A stretch of DNA of 64,000 nt from Aeromicrobium endophyticum (lineage in GTDB: Bacteria; Actinomycetota; Actinomycetes; Propionibacteriales; Nocardioidaceae): positions 1,302,001 to 1,366,000 of the forward strand of contig NZ_QUBR01000001.1 in assembly GCF_003586285.1 (NCBI RefSeq). Reading direction: 5' to 3'. The notes beneath the pieces are model-generated. The model worked only from the letters and a program-made list of their open reading frames with translations, was not told where the DNA came from and searched no databases. Each line of letters starts with the position of its first letter. Within the stretch, counting starts at the first letter, position 1. Position numbers and translations under genes: made by a program. This document shows, one piece after another, positions 41,278 through 50,207 of the stretch.

Positions 41278-42696
41278 CTAGCCCCGTAGCGCGCCGATGC
41301 CGAGGACGGCGGCGAGGCCGAGAGCGCTTCGAGGGTCGTACGCAGCGGTCCACAGTCCGCCGTGGGCGGCGTTGACCGCCTCGTCCTGCCACGGCTCGGC
41401 CTGGGGCGCAGCGCCCGCGCGCAGGTCGTGCACCAGCAGCGCGGCCATCAGCGTGTTGCTGGTGGCGGGATCGAAGATCTCGACGCCGAAGCGGTGCGAG
41501 CCGGCGTAGGCGGCGGCGAGCGCCTTGTTCTTGACGACCGAGCGCGTGCGGGTGGCCGGGGCCACGTTGAGCGACACCGTCGTGCCGGACGCGCGGGCCG
41601 TGGTGGCCCGCCAGCGCTGCAGCCTCTTGGCGAGCGCGTAGTTGGGGCCCTGCTGCGGCACGAGCGCGTCGCAGATGCCGGGGTCGGCGCCCGGCGGGTA
41701 GTGCCGCTGCAGCAGGCGTCCGCCGCTGACCATGCGCAGCGGGGCGCGCACGAGCCGCGACCGCGACGAGTACAGCTCGTTGGCCCGCTGCACCTCCTCG
41801 GCAGGGACGGCGAAGGTGTCGGTCGGGGTGGCCAGGAAGGCCAGGGCGGTGTCGTCGCGCTGGTCGACCAGGTGCTGGGCGAGGGCGTCGGCGGCCATCG
41901 AGAGCCGGACGTGCGTGCCGCCGTCGGCGTAGCAGTAGTTGCCCAGCACGAGCCGTCCTGGCAGGCCGCCGAGCCAGTGGGCGATGCCCGGCAGCTCGGT
42001 CAGCAGGTCGGCGCCCGTGTCGTCGCCGTGCGTGAGGATGCGCGCCGGCACGAACGTGCGCCCCGCCGACTCGGTGGCCAAGGTGCGGATGCGCTCCTGC
42101 ACGTCGTCGCGCGGGAGGTCGAGGGCGACGACCTGCGCGCCCCAGCGCAGCAGTGCACGGTAGGGCCCCATCTCGGCACCCGCGCCCAGCACGACGACGG
42201 TGTCGCCGTCGAGCCGCAACCACTGCGGGTTGTCCTGCACGGTCTGGACGGCCTCGGACGCCGAGCGGGTGATGACGCCGTCGGCGACCCACCGGTCGAG
42301 CTGGTCGACGAGCGCCCGGCCGCTGAGTCGCTGCCCGCGGTAGGGGATCGACAGCTCGGTCTCGGCCTCGCCGGCGCCCTCGACCGTCCGCGTGTGGAAG
42401 GCCTGGGTCAGCGCGCTGCCGTCGATGGCCTGGTCGAGGGGCAGGTCGCCGAAGCGCATCAGGTCGTGGGCGCTGCGCAGGCCGTCGGCGGCGATCGCGT
42501 GCGCAGCGGTCGCCTCGCCCACGCCGGCCTCGACCGCACGTCGGAAGTGCACGAGGTAGTTGCGCCGCCAGTTGGTCTCGTTCTCGACGGCACGCGCACC
42601 GACCGGATCGGCCTTGCGCAGCGCATCGGCCATCACGGTGCGGGCGGCCGACGTGGAGCTGTCGGACGGAAAGGCGACTCCCTCGCGTTCACTCAT
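41278..42696 (-). CDS. uncharacterised protein with Rossmann-like motif
   Basis: This is a 472-residue protein I cannot place in a named family. Near residue 165 it has VVVLGAGAEMGPYRALLRWGAQVVALDL (seen as VVVLGAGAEMGPY then GAQVVALDL), a glycine-rich dinucleotide-binding signature with an acidic residue at the end of the second strand. Regions before and after are alpha/beta with no transmembrane prediction. A strongly conserved-looking block PRDDVQERIRTLATESAGRTF follows. TACGCT lies six bases before the ATG. It could be an NAD(P)-dependent reductase or isomerase. Confidence 0.75.
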   Translation of the reverse strand: MSEREGVAFPSDSSTSAARTVMADALRKADPVGARAVENETNWRRNYLVHFRRAVEAGVGEATAAHAIAADGLRSAHDLMRFGDLPLDQAIDGSALTQAFHTRTVEGAGEAETELSIPYRGQRLSGRALVDQLDRWVADGVITRSASEAVQTVQDNPQWLRLDGDTVVVLGAGAEMGPYRALLRWGAQVVALDLPRDDVQERIRTLATESAGRTFVPARILTHGDDTGADLLTELPGIAHWLGGLPGRLVLGNYCYADGGTHVRLSMAADALAQHLVDQRDDTALAFLATPTDTFAVPAEEVQRANELYSSRSRLVRAPLRMVSGGRLLQRHYPPGADPGICDALVPQQGPNYALAKRLQRWRATTARASGTTVSLNVAPATRTRSVVKNKALAAAYAGSHRFGVEIFDPATSNTLMAALLVHDLRAGAAPQAEPWQDEAVNAAHGGLWTAAYDPRSALGLAAVLGIGALRG

Positions 42697-42797
42697 CAGG
42701 CCAGCGTAGGAGCCGCGACCCGCTGGGCACGAGGTGCCCGGCGAAACATTTTCGACATCCCACCAATCCCTGCGGGCGCGGGCGGCGAACTGGGGGT

Positions 42798-44357
42798 GTG
42801 ACGACGCCCACGGCAACCCGCAGCGCAGCCCCCTGGTGGGCAGGAGCCATCGCCGGCTTCCTGGCCGCCGCCTCGGGCGTGGCCGTCGGCACGGCGGTCG
42901 CCGCTCCCCTGCAGGGCGTGCCGTCGCCGATCGAGTCGGTCGGCAACCGCGCCATCGACTACGCGCCGCCGTTCCTCAAGGAGTTCGCGGTCAAGCAGTT
43001 CGGCACCGCCGACAAGCCGGTGCTGATCGGCGGCGTCATCGCGACGCTCGCCCTCGTCGCGATCGTCGCCGGCATCGTCGGACGCCGCCGCCCGCGCGTG
43101 GCGCTCGCCGTGGTGGCCGTGCTCGGCGGCATCGCGATCGTCGCCGCCGCGATCGACCGCACCAGCACGGCCAGCCGCGCGCTCACGCTGGTGCCGTCGG
43201 TCGTGACCCTGCTGGTCTCGCTCGGCTCGATGCTGGTGCTGCTGGCCAACCTCCGCGCCCGCGAGCAGGCCGCCGCCGACCACCCGCTGGGCCTCGGACG
43301 CCGCGGGTTCCTCAAGGCGTCGCTCGGGGTCACGGCCCTCGTCGTGATCGGCGGCGCGGTGGGCCAGGTGTTCGGCAACGCCGCCGCGGCCGCCTCCCGC
43401 GCCGGCATCCGTCTGCCGCGGGCGGCCAAGCCCGCCTCCGCGGTGCCGGCCGGTGCCCAGGTCGACGTCGAGGGCGTCAGCCCGTACGTCACGCCGAACC
43501 GCGACTTCTACCGCGTCGACACCGCGCTGAGCATCCCCGACGTGCCGGCCGAGGGCTGGAGCCTGCGCATCCACGGCATGGTCGACAAGGAGCTCAACCT
43601 CTCGTTCCGCGACCTGATGGACATGCCGCTCGAGGAGCACCGCGTCACGCTGACGTGCGTCTCCAACGAGGTCGGCGGGCCGTACGTCGGCAACGCCCTG
43701 TGGCTCGGCGTGCGCACCGCGACGCTGCTCGAGATGGCCGGCGTGCAGGACGGCGCCGACGCGATCAAGTCGACCAGCGCCGACCGCTGGACCGCCGGCA
43801 CGCCCCTCGAGGCGGTCACCGACGACCGTACGTCGATGGTCGCGATCGGCATGAACGGCCAGCCGCTGCCGCTGGCCCACGGCTTCCCGGCGCGCCTCGT
43901 CGTCCCCGGCCTCTACGGCTTCGTCTCGGCGACCAAGTGGCTGACCGACATCGAGGTCACCCGCTTCGCCGACTTCAAGGGCTACTGGACCACCCGCGGC
44001 TACACCGCTCTCGCGCCGATCAAGTTCTCCTCGCGGATCGACGTCCCCAAGTCGTTCCAGGCCTTCCCGAAGGACTCGGTCCGGATGGGCGGCGTCGCTT
44101 GGGCGCAGACCGTCGGCATCGCGAAGGTCGAGCTCAGCATCGACAAGGGCGACTGGTTCGAGGCCGAGCTGGCCGACGAGGACAACGTCGAGACCTGGCG
44201 CCAGTGGTCGTACCAGTGGGACGAGGCCACGACCGGCATCCACACCGTCCAGGTGCGGGCCACCACGAAGGACGGCACGACACAGACCTCCGATCGGGCG
44301 CCCATCCGCCCGAACGGGACGACCGGCTGGCAGAGCGTCCAGTTCCGCGTCGAGTAA
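42798..44357 (+). CDS. membrane-anchored sulfite-oxidase-family molybdopterin oxidoreductase
   Basis: This is a 519-residue protein. Four or so N-terminal helices (about 12-35, 75-95, 103-120, 133-153) precede [11 protein letters not shown] (a twin-arginine-like sequence before another helix). The SUOX-type molybdenum-cofactor domain starts near residue 235, with Mo-ligating C287 in [27 protein letters not shown] and a C-terminal Mo-co dimerisation domain ([15 protein letters not shown]) complete it. It is probably exported with its cofactor and faces outside. The electron partner and substrate are unknown. The fasciclin lipoprotein gene follows. Confidence 0.88.
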   Translation: MTTPTATRSAAPWWAGAIAGFLAAASGVAVGTAVAAPLQGVPSPIESVGNRAIDYAPPFLKEFAVKQFGTADKPVLIGGVIATLALVAIVAGIVGRRRPRVALAVVAVLGGIAIVAAAIDRTSTASRALTLVPSVVTLLVSLGSMLVLLANLRAREQAAADHPLGLGRRGFLKASLGVTALVVIGGAVGQVFGNAAAAASRAGIRLPRAAKPASAVPAGAQVDVEGVSPYVTPNRDFYRVDTALSIPDVPAEGWSLRIHGMVDKELNLSFRDLMDMPLEEHRVTLTCVSNEVGGPYVGNALWLGVRTATLLEMAGVQDGADAIKSTSADRWTAGTPLEAVTDDRTSMVAIGMNGQPLPLAHGFPARLVVPGLYGFVSATKWLTDIEVTRFADFKGYWTTRGYTALAPIKFSSRIDVPKSFQAFPKDSVRMGGVAWAQTVGIAKVELSIDKGDWFEAELADEDNVETWRQWSYQWDEATTGIHTVQVRATTKDGTTQTSDRAPIRPNGTTGWQSVQFRVE

Positions 44358-44409
44358 CACGCAGCACCCGCACGAGATCACGACAACCCAACCATCAAGG
44401 AGACACACC

Positions 44410-45078
44410 ATGCGTACCCAGACCAAGAGCTTCGCCGTCGCGGCTGTCGCTTCGCTGGCCCTGTTCACTGCTGCTTGCGGTTCGAGCGACTCCGAGGGCG
44501 ACGCTTCCGCTCCGGCCAACGACTCGGCCAGCTCGGCCGCCCCGTCCGACGACTCGTCGGCCGCCGACCCGGCCGCCGACCTCGTGGGCCCGGGCTGCGC
44601 CGACTACGCCAAGGCCGTGCCGGACGGTGCCGGCTCGGTCAGCGGCATGTCGCAGGACCCGGTCGCCACGGCCGCCAGCAACAACCCGCTGCTGAAGACG
44701 CTGACCGCTGCCGTCAGCGGCAAGGTCAACCCCGACGTCGACCTGGTCGACACGCTCAACGGCGGCGAGTTCACCGTGTTCGCGCCCGTCGACGACGCTT
44801 TCGCCAAGATCCCGGCCGACACGATCGACACGCTGTCGAAGGAGGCCGGTGGCAAGACGCTGTCGAGCATCCTGACCTACCACGTGATCCCCAAGCGCAT
44901 CGCGCCTGCGGACATCGACGGCACCTTCAAGACCGTCAACGGCGCCGACCTGACGATCACCGGCTCGGGCGACGACATCAAGGTCGGCGACCAGGCCGCC
45001 GTCATCTGTGGCGGCGTCCAGACCGCCAACGCGACGGTCTACCTGATCGACACGGTGCTGATGCCGCCGGCGAGCTGA
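44410..45078 (+). CDS. fasciclin-domain lipoprotein
   Basis: This is a 222-residue secreted lipoprotein. The lipobox FTAAC has C23 lipidated, followed by a Ser/Ala/Asp linker of about 45 residues. One fasciclin domain follows ([49 protein letters not shown]). It resembles mycobacterial MPT83/MPT70-type proteins, thought to mediate adhesion. A good ribosome site (AAGGAGA) precedes the ATG. It follows the molybdoenzyme gene after 52 bases and ends before a strong terminator. Confidence 0.93.
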   Translation: MRTQTKSFAVAAVASLALFTAACGSSDSEGDASAPANDSASSAAPSDDSSAADPAADLVGPGCADYAKAVPDGAGSVSGMSQDPVATAASNNPLLKTLTAAVSGKVNPDVDLVDTLNGGEFTVFAPVDDAFAKIPADTIDTLSKEAGGKTLSSILTYHVIPKRIAPADIDGTFKTVNGADLTITGSGDDIKVGDQAAVICGGVQTANATVYLIDTVLMPPAS

Positions 45079-45127
45079 TCGCCGCGGAGCACCAGCTCCA
45101 CCTGCTGCACCTGCACGATCGCACGAC

Positions 45128-45170
45128 CCGCGAGGCCGGCACCTGACTTCACCAGGTGCCGGCCTCGCGG
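45128..45170 (+). terminator. strong hairpin terminator after the fasciclin gene
   Basis: Perfect 18-bp arms (starting CCGCGAGGCCGGCACC) flank a 7-base loop, 50 bases after the stop. It is one of the strongest stems in the window. Confidence 0.8.
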
Positions 45171-45197
45171 CACGCCACGCGTCGGTAGGGTCGGCCC

Positions 45198-45839
45198 ATG
45201 GGCTCCATCCACCTGATCCGGCACGGGCAGGCGTCGTTCGGCGCCGCCGACTACGACCACCTCTCCGCGCTCGGCTTCGAGCAGTCGTCCTCTCTCGGGG
45301 TCTCGTGGGAGGCGTCGGGCTGGGCCCCGACCGCCGCCGTCGCCGGCGGCATGAAGCGCCACGCGCAGACCGCGATCGCCGCGATCGACGCCAGCGGGGT
45401 GGGCGACGGCTACGACGTCGACGCGGGCTGGGACGAGTACGACCACCTCGCGCTCGCCCGTGCGCACGACTCGTCGGCGATGGGCGCCGACTCCAAGGCG
45501 TTCCAGCGCATGCTCAACGTCGCGATCACCGGCTGGATGGCCGGCGAGGAGGGCCCGGGCGAGACCTACGCGACCTTCTGCTCGCGTGTCATGTCCTCGT
45601 TCGACGACGTCGTGTCGCACGCCGGCTCGGGCCGGCAGATCGCCGTGTTCACGTCGGGCGGCCCCATCGCGCTGGTCGCCTCGCACCTGCTGGCCGGCGA
45701 CGACTCGCTGTTCCAGCGCATCAACGACGTCGTCGTCAACGCGAGCGTCACGACCGTCATCGTGGGCGGCACGGGCGCGCGGCTGTTGGCGTTCAACGAG
45801 ACGGGCCACCTGCCCCGCGACATGGTCACGTTCCGATAG
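45198..45839 (+). CDS. histidine phosphatase (phosphoglycerate mutase-like) protein
   Basis: This is a 213-residue phosphatase of branch 1. The catalytic LIRHGQ motif has R8 and H9 (the phosphorylated histidine). GGMKRHAQTA has the second arginine, and VFTSGGPIALV stands where a second GH motif is usual, lacking the usual His. This suggests altered activity. The substrate is unknown. TAGGGT lies six bases before the ATG. Confidence 0.88.
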   Translation: MGSIHLIRHGQASFGAADYDHLSALGFEQSSSLGVSWEASGWAPTAAVAGGMKRHAQTAIAAIDASGVGDGYDVDAGWDEYDHLALARAHDSSAMGADSKAFQRMLNVAITGWMAGEEGPGETYATFCSRVMSSFDDVVSHAGSGRQIAVFTSGGPIALVASHLLAGDDSLFQRINDVVVNASVTTVIVGGTGARLLAFNETGHLPRDMVTFR

Positions 45840-45881
45840 CGAGCCCGGTCGGCACGAGCGACGACTCGTTCGATCGGCCTG

Positions 45882-46715
45882 CTACGAGCAGTTGGCCGTG
45901 TAGTACTGCGCGGCCCTCTTCTGTGCGGCGTCGAGCTCGGCGGGCACCTGGTCGAATGCGCTGGGATCGCTCGCCGTTCTGAAGTAGGTGGCCATGATGC
46001 CGACATCGCTCTTGACCTCGGCGGGCGCAAAGCGCTCGACGTTGTCGAGGATGCTGACGATCGATTTGACGGGGCCAGAGCCCGGCTGGGCGTCGGGATT
46101 GGCGTTGATGATGCTCACCGCGGACTTGAATCCCTCGCAGAACAGCTCGAGGGACGAGCTGGACGGAGGCGTGCCCAGGGTGGGTGAGCCCAGCGTGGGC
46201 GAGTCGAGGGTGGGCCTGGTCACGGTGGGCGGGTCGGACGGCTCGGGCGCGTCCTTGGTCTGTGACGACGACGCCTCGTCCTTGTCGTCGTCGCCGCCGA
46301 AGACCTTCGTGGCGCCGAAGGCGGCGCCGCCGATCAGGGCCAGCACGACGACGACCACGCCGCAGACGACCCAGAGGTTCTTGCTGTCGCCGCCGGGTGA
46401 GCCAGGTGTCGGTGAGCTCTGGTTGCCGGCCGGGGGGACGGCGCCCTGGGCCGGGTACGCGGTGGGGGTCTCGGCGGGCGGCGGCGGTGGGCCCGCTGGT
46501 GCGGGGGCAGCGGCCGGAGACCCGGAGCGCATCGCCAGCACGGCGTCGACCGTCGGGTCGCCCTGCTGCCCGAGCCAGTCGAGCAGCGCGGGATAGGCCG
46601 CGGGGTGGACCGCGATCGCCGTCCAGAGGTCTCGGTCGAGCTGGGCCAGCTCGGCGAGCCGTGCGCCGCTGGTCGACGGGTCCTGAGCCTCGCGGATCAT
46701 GTCGGCTGATGCCAT
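45882..46715 (-). CDS. LRV-domain membrane-anchored extracellular protein
   Basis: This is a 277-residue protein. The N-terminal 60 residues (PSTSGARLAELAQLDRDLWTAI, seen as ARLAELAQ then DLWTAIAVHPAAYPALLDWL) are a variant leucine-rich-repeat unit found in many actinobacterial membrane proteins. A Pro-rich stretch leads to one membrane helix (about 115-137). Outside, a Thr/Ser/Pro linker repeats SPTLGSPTLGTP. A cysteine-containing domain follows, with C204 and C276 likely paired. The function is unknown. Confidence 0.75.
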   Translation of the reverse strand: MASADMIREAQDPSTSGARLAELAQLDRDLWTAIAVHPAAYPALLDWLGQQGDPTVDAVLAMRSGSPAAAPAPAGPPPPPAETPTAYPAQGAVPPAGNQSSPTPGSPGGDSKNLWVVCGVVVVVLALIGGAAFGATKVFGGDDDKDEASSSQTKDAPEPSDPPTVTRPTLDSPTLGSPTLGTPPSSSSLELFCEGFKSAVSIINANPDAQPGSGPVKSIVSILDNVERFAPAEVKSDVGIMATYFRTASDPSAFDQVPAELDAAQKRAAQYYTANCS

Positions 46716-46815
46716 GACTGTCTTCTCTCCCCCGGAACAACCTGTCTTGTGACACGTTGCGGACAGGGTAGTGGCTCGCCGACTCGAGGTGCACGTCGAC
46801 GTCGTGGCGGCTGAC

Positions 46816-46828
46816 ATACCGGTAGTAT
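46816..46828. promoter_or_regulatory. 13-bp palindrome ATAC-CGGTA-GTAT at the SDR-operon promoter
   Basis: The element overlaps the -10 TAGTAT (46823-46828), which stands six bases before the ATG at 46835. It shares arms ATAC/GTAT and spacing with sites at 11391-11403 and 54536-54548. The inner TACCGGTA is itself palindromic. Confidence 0.45.
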
Positions 46829-46834
46829 CTGGGC

Positions 46835-47635
46835 ATGACGATCTCTCCCGGCTCGCGTGTCCTGGTCACGGGCGCCGCCTCCGGACTCGGCCTCGCGCTG
46901 GTCCACCAGATGGTCGGCCGCGGATGCCGCGTGCTCGCCACCGACGTCCACGACGAGGCGCCCTCGACGCTGGCCGACTTGGTGGGTGTCGACTACCGCC
47001 GCCTCGACGTCACGCAGGACGTCGACTGGTCGACGGCACACGACTGGACCGTCGAGCAGTGGGACGGTCTCGACTACCTGTTCAACAACGCCGGGGTCGC
47101 GGCCGGCGGACGCATCGAGCTGACCGAGATGGACCAGTGGCAGTGGATCGTCGACATCAACCTGCTCGGCGTCGCCCGCGGGTGCCGCGCCTTCGCGCCG
47201 ACGATGAAGGCGCAGGGCAGCGGCCACATCGTCAACACCGCTTCGGCCGCCGGTCTGATCCACCCGCCGCGCATGAGCGAGTACAACGCGGTCAAGGCCG
47301 GGGTCGTGGCCCTCAGCGAGACCCTGCTGCACGAGCTGGCGCCCTACGGCGTGCGGGTCTCGGTGGTGTGCCCGACGTTCTTCAAGACCAACCTGACCGA
47401 GTCGCTGCGCGGCAAGGACGAGGCGGCCCAGAAGTCGGCGGCCAAGCTCATCGACCGGTCCAGCGTCACCGCCGACCAGATCGCCGCCGAGGTGCTCAAG
47501 GGAGTGGAGAAGGGCCGCCACATCATCCTGACCGACCGTGACGGCAAGCTGGCCTACGCGGCCAAGCGGTTCGCCCGGCCGCTGTACGACCGGATGATGA
47601 AGAAGGCCTCGTTCGCGATGGCCAAGAAGGACTGA
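46835..47635 (+). CDS. short-chain dehydrogenase/reductase
   Basis: This is a 266-residue SDR. It has the cofactor loop TGAASGLG, D38 in ATDVHD suggesting NAD(H), NNAGVA, the catalytic SAAG / EYNAVKAG region (Tyr and Lys) and a C-terminal extension rich in Lys and Arg. It is the first of a two-SDR operon, three bases before the next gene. The substrate is likely lipophilic, given the family and the promoter element shared with hydrolase genes. Confidence 0.92.
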   Translation: MTISPGSRVLVTGAASGLGLALVHQMVGRGCRVLATDVHDEAPSTLADLVGVDYRRLDVTQDVDWSTAHDWTVEQWDGLDYLFNNAGVAAGGRIELTEMDQWQWIVDINLLGVARGCRAFAPTMKAQGSGHIVNTASAAGLIHPPRMSEYNAVKAGVVALSETLLHELAPYGVRVSVVCPTFFKTNLTESLRGKDEAAQKSAAKLIDRSSVTADQIAAEVLKGVEKGRHIILTDRDGKLAYAAKRFARPLYDRMMKKASFAMAKKD

Positions 47636-47638
47636 CCG

Positions 47639-48397
47639 ATGCGCACCAACGTCCTCATCACCGGCGCCAGCTCCGGGCTCGGCGCCGGCATGGCCCGCAT
47701 CCTGGCTGCCAAGGGTCACCACCTCGCCCTGACGGCACGACGCGTCGACCGCCTCGAGGCACTGCGCGACGAGCTGCTCGCGGCGCACCCCGGGATCGAG
47801 GTCGTGGTGCACGCGCTCGACGTCACCGACCACGAGCAGGTCTTCGCGGTGTTCAAGCAGGCCGTCGTCGACCTGGGTGGTCTCGACCGCGTCATCGTCA
47901 ACGCCGGGCTCGGCAAGGGCGGCCGCATCGGCACCGGCCGGTTCGAGGCCAACCGCCAGACCGCCGAGACCAACTTCGTCGCCGCGCTGGCCCAGTGCGA
48001 GGCCGCGATGGAGCACTTCTACGAGCGCAAGGCCGGGCACCTGGTCGTCATCTCGTCGATGTCGGCCATGCGGGGCATGCCGTCGTCGATGACGACGTAC
48101 GCGGCGACCAAGGCCGGGCTCGCGATGCTCGCCGAGGGCATCCGCTCCGACCTGATCGGCCGCAAGGGCCTCGACATCAAGGTCACGACCCTGTTCCCGG
48201 GCTACATCGCGTCGGAGATGAACGAGGGCGTGCAGCAGGAGACCCGCATGATGGTCGACACCGAGACGGGGTGCCGCGCCCTCGTGGCCAAGATCGAGGC
48301 CGAGGTCGTCGACGCGGCGGTGCCGTCGTGGCCGTGGGCCCCGCTCGGGCAGGTCATGAAGTACGCGCCCCTGGGCATCGTCCGCCGGATGGTGTGA
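47639..48397 (+). CDS. short-chain dehydrogenase/reductase
   Basis: This is a 252-residue SDR. It has TGASSGLG, R33-R34 (LTARRVD) indicating NADP(H) preference, VNAGLGKGG, catalytic S139 (SSMSAM) and TYAATKAG. The C-terminus is basic and hydrophobic (APLGIVRRMV). It is closest in feel to actinobacterial SDRs of the DltE/YqjQ kind. It follows the other SDR by three bases, so the pair may use NAD and NADP for successive or opposite redox steps. Confidence 0.92.
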   Translation: MRTNVLITGASSGLGAGMARILAAKGHHLALTARRVDRLEALRDELLAAHPGIEVVVHALDVTDHEQVFAVFKQAVVDLGGLDRVIVNAGLGKGGRIGTGRFEANRQTAETNFVAALAQCEAAMEHFYERKAGHLVVISSMSAMRGMPSSMTTYAATKAGLAMLAEGIRSDLIGRKGLDIKVTTLFPGYIASEMNEGVQQETRMMVDTETGCRALVAKIEAEVVDAAVPSWPWAPLGQVMKYAPLGIVRRMV

Positions 48398-48453
48398 CGG
48401 TCCTCTTTCGGTAGGGTCAGGGCCACCGACGTCATCGATCCAGGGGGAGAACC

Positions 48454-49062
48454 ATGACCACCACACCGCCAGAGCCCGACCAGCCCTTCGGCGCGGGCCA
48501 GCCGCCCTACCCGGGCGAGCAGCAGCCCGCCGCCCCCTACGGGGCCTACCCGACGTCGCCCGGCGGGCAGCCTCCGCAGCGTCAGGCGCCGCCCGCGCAG
48601 CCCTCGTCGATCGCGCTCGCCGTCAAGCTGATGTACGCCGGTGCGGTGCTGAGCGTCCTGTCGCTGATCTACAGCTTCACGACGCTGGGCAGCCTCAAGG
48701 ACGACATCCGCGCCGAGCTGCTGAAGAACGACACCACCGTCAGCCAGTCGACGATCGACGCGGCGTACGCCGTCACGATCACGATCGCGGTGGTCTTCGG
48801 GCTCATCGGCGCGCTGCTGTGGGTCTGGATGGCCTGGAAGAACGGCCAGGGTCGCAGCTGGGCCCGCGTCGTGGCGACCGTGCTGGGCGCCTTCAACCTC
48901 ATCGGCCTGCTGTTCACCGCCGCGGGCAGCAACTCCGAGACCGTCACCGTCATCTCGTCGGTCATCAGCGTCGTGCTGGCCGTGGTCATCCTGGTGCTGC
49001 TGTGGAAGAAGGAGTCGAGCGACTTCTACTCGGCTGCCGAGGCCTCGCGCCGGATGTACTGA
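48454..49062 (+). CDS. Pro-rich N-terminus membrane protein
   Basis: This is a 202-residue protein with a cytoplasmic Pro/Gln/Gly-rich tail (1-50) and four helices (about 55-77, 108-130, 143-160, 165-187). The pattern is common in actinobacterial DUF4064-like proteins of unknown function. TAGGGT at 48412 and GGGGGAG before the ATG suggest a leadered transcript. The 3' end overlaps the metX gene on the other strand by 37 bases. Confidence 0.75.
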   Translation: MTTTPPEPDQPFGAGQPPYPGEQQPAAPYGAYPTSPGGQPPQRQAPPAQPSSIALAVKLMYAGAVLSVLSLIYSFTTLGSLKDDIRAELLKNDTTVSQSTIDAAYAVTITIAVVFGLIGALLWVWMAWKNGQGRSWARVVATVLGAFNLIGLLFTAAGSNSETVTVISSVISVVLAVVILVLLWKKESSDFYSAAEASRRMY

Positions 49063-50183
49063 CGCTCGACCGGGTCGGCGAGCAGGTCTCGAGCCAGCTC
49101 GCCGACCTGCTCGGCCTCCACCAAGAAGCCATCGTGACCGTGCACGGACGTCACGACCGCCAGCGGGCCCGCACCCGGGATGAGGTCGGCGAGCTCCTGC
49201 TGCTGGTGCAGCGGGTAGAGCCGGTCGGAGTCGATGCCCGCCACCACCGTGCGTGCCGTCACCCGCGACAGCGCCGACGCGATGCCGCCGCGGTCGCGCC
49301 CGACGTCATGGGTGTCCATCGCGGACGTCAGCACGACGTACGAGCCGGCGTCGAAGCGGCTCACGAGCTTCGCGCCGTGGTGCTGCAGGTACGAGTCGAC
49401 CGACCACGTGCCGTCCATCTCGGTCGCGCGGCCGAAGCGCTGCTGCAGCTCGGTCTCGCTGCGGTACGCGATGTGCGCGATGCGACGGGCGAGGTCCAGA
49501 CCGGCGAGGGGGCCCACCGGTCCGTCGTAGTAGTCGCCGTCGAACCAGGCCGGATCGGTCTGGATGGCCGCCACCTGGGTGCGTGACAGCGCGATCTGCT
49601 CGGCCGAGGCCGCTGCCGAGGTGGCCAGCAGCATCAGGCGCTCGACCCGGTCGGGGTGCTCGACGGCCCACTCGACCGCTCGCATGCCGCCGGCCGAGCC
49701 GCCGATCACGGCGTGCCACCGGTCGATGCCCATTCGGTCGGCCAGGGCGACCTCGGCGCGGACCTGGTCGCGGACGGTCAGCGCCGGGAACGAGCCGCCC
49801 CACGGCAGCCCGTCGGGGTCGAGCGACGCCGGCCCGGTCGAGCCTTGACACCCGCCGAGGATGTTGGCGGCGACCACGAACCAGCGGTCGGTGTCGATCG
49901 GACGGCCGGGGCCCACGACGCTGCCCCACCATCCATCGGTGGGATGCCCCGGCCCGGCCTCGCCGACGACGTGGCTGTCACCGGTGAGTGCGTGCAGCAC
50001 CAGCACGGCGTTGGATCCGTCGAAGGTCCCCCACGTCTCGTACGCCAGCCGGACGTCGGGCAGGGTCGCGCCCGAGTCGAGCGTCAGGTCGCCGAGGTCG
50101 GCGAAGAGACGTCCGCCCGGAGGATCCCCCTCGCGCCACGCACCCGTGACGAGAGACGGATCGATGCCCGGAGCCAGGCTCAC
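49026..50183 (-). CDS. metX: homoserine O-acetyltransferase
   Basis: This is a 385-residue alpha/beta-hydrolase-fold acyltransferase making O-acetyl-L-homoserine for methionine synthesis. Nucleophile S163 is in GGSAGGMRA. Acid D320 is in GIDSDRLYP and H350 is in VHGHDGFL, completing the triad. LGGCQGSTGP near residue 109 is the MetX signature. It lies 24 bases downstream of metY on the same strand, so the operon makes both the substrate and the sulfhydrylase. Confidence 0.95.
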   Translation of the reverse strand: MSLAPGIDPSLVTGAWREGDPPGGRLFADLGDLTLDSGATLPDVRLAYETWGTFDGSNAVLVLHALTGDSHVVGEAGPGHPTDGWWGSVVGPGRPIDTDRWFVVAANILGGCQGSTGPASLDPDGLPWGGSFPALTVRDQVRAEVALADRMGIDRWHAVIGGSAGGMRAVEWAVEHPDRVERLMLLATSAAASAEQIALSRTQVAAIQTDPAWFDGDYYDGPVGPLAGLDLARRIAHIAYRSETELQQRFGRATEMDGTWSVDSYLQHHGAKLVSRFDAGSYVVLTSAMDTHDVGRDRGGIASALSRVTARTVVAGIDSDRLYPLHQQQELADLIPGAGPLAVVTSVHGHDGFLVEAEQVGELARDLLADPVERQYIRREASAAE

Positions 50184-50207
50184 TGCTGCATGCTCACTGT
50201 TCGGACC

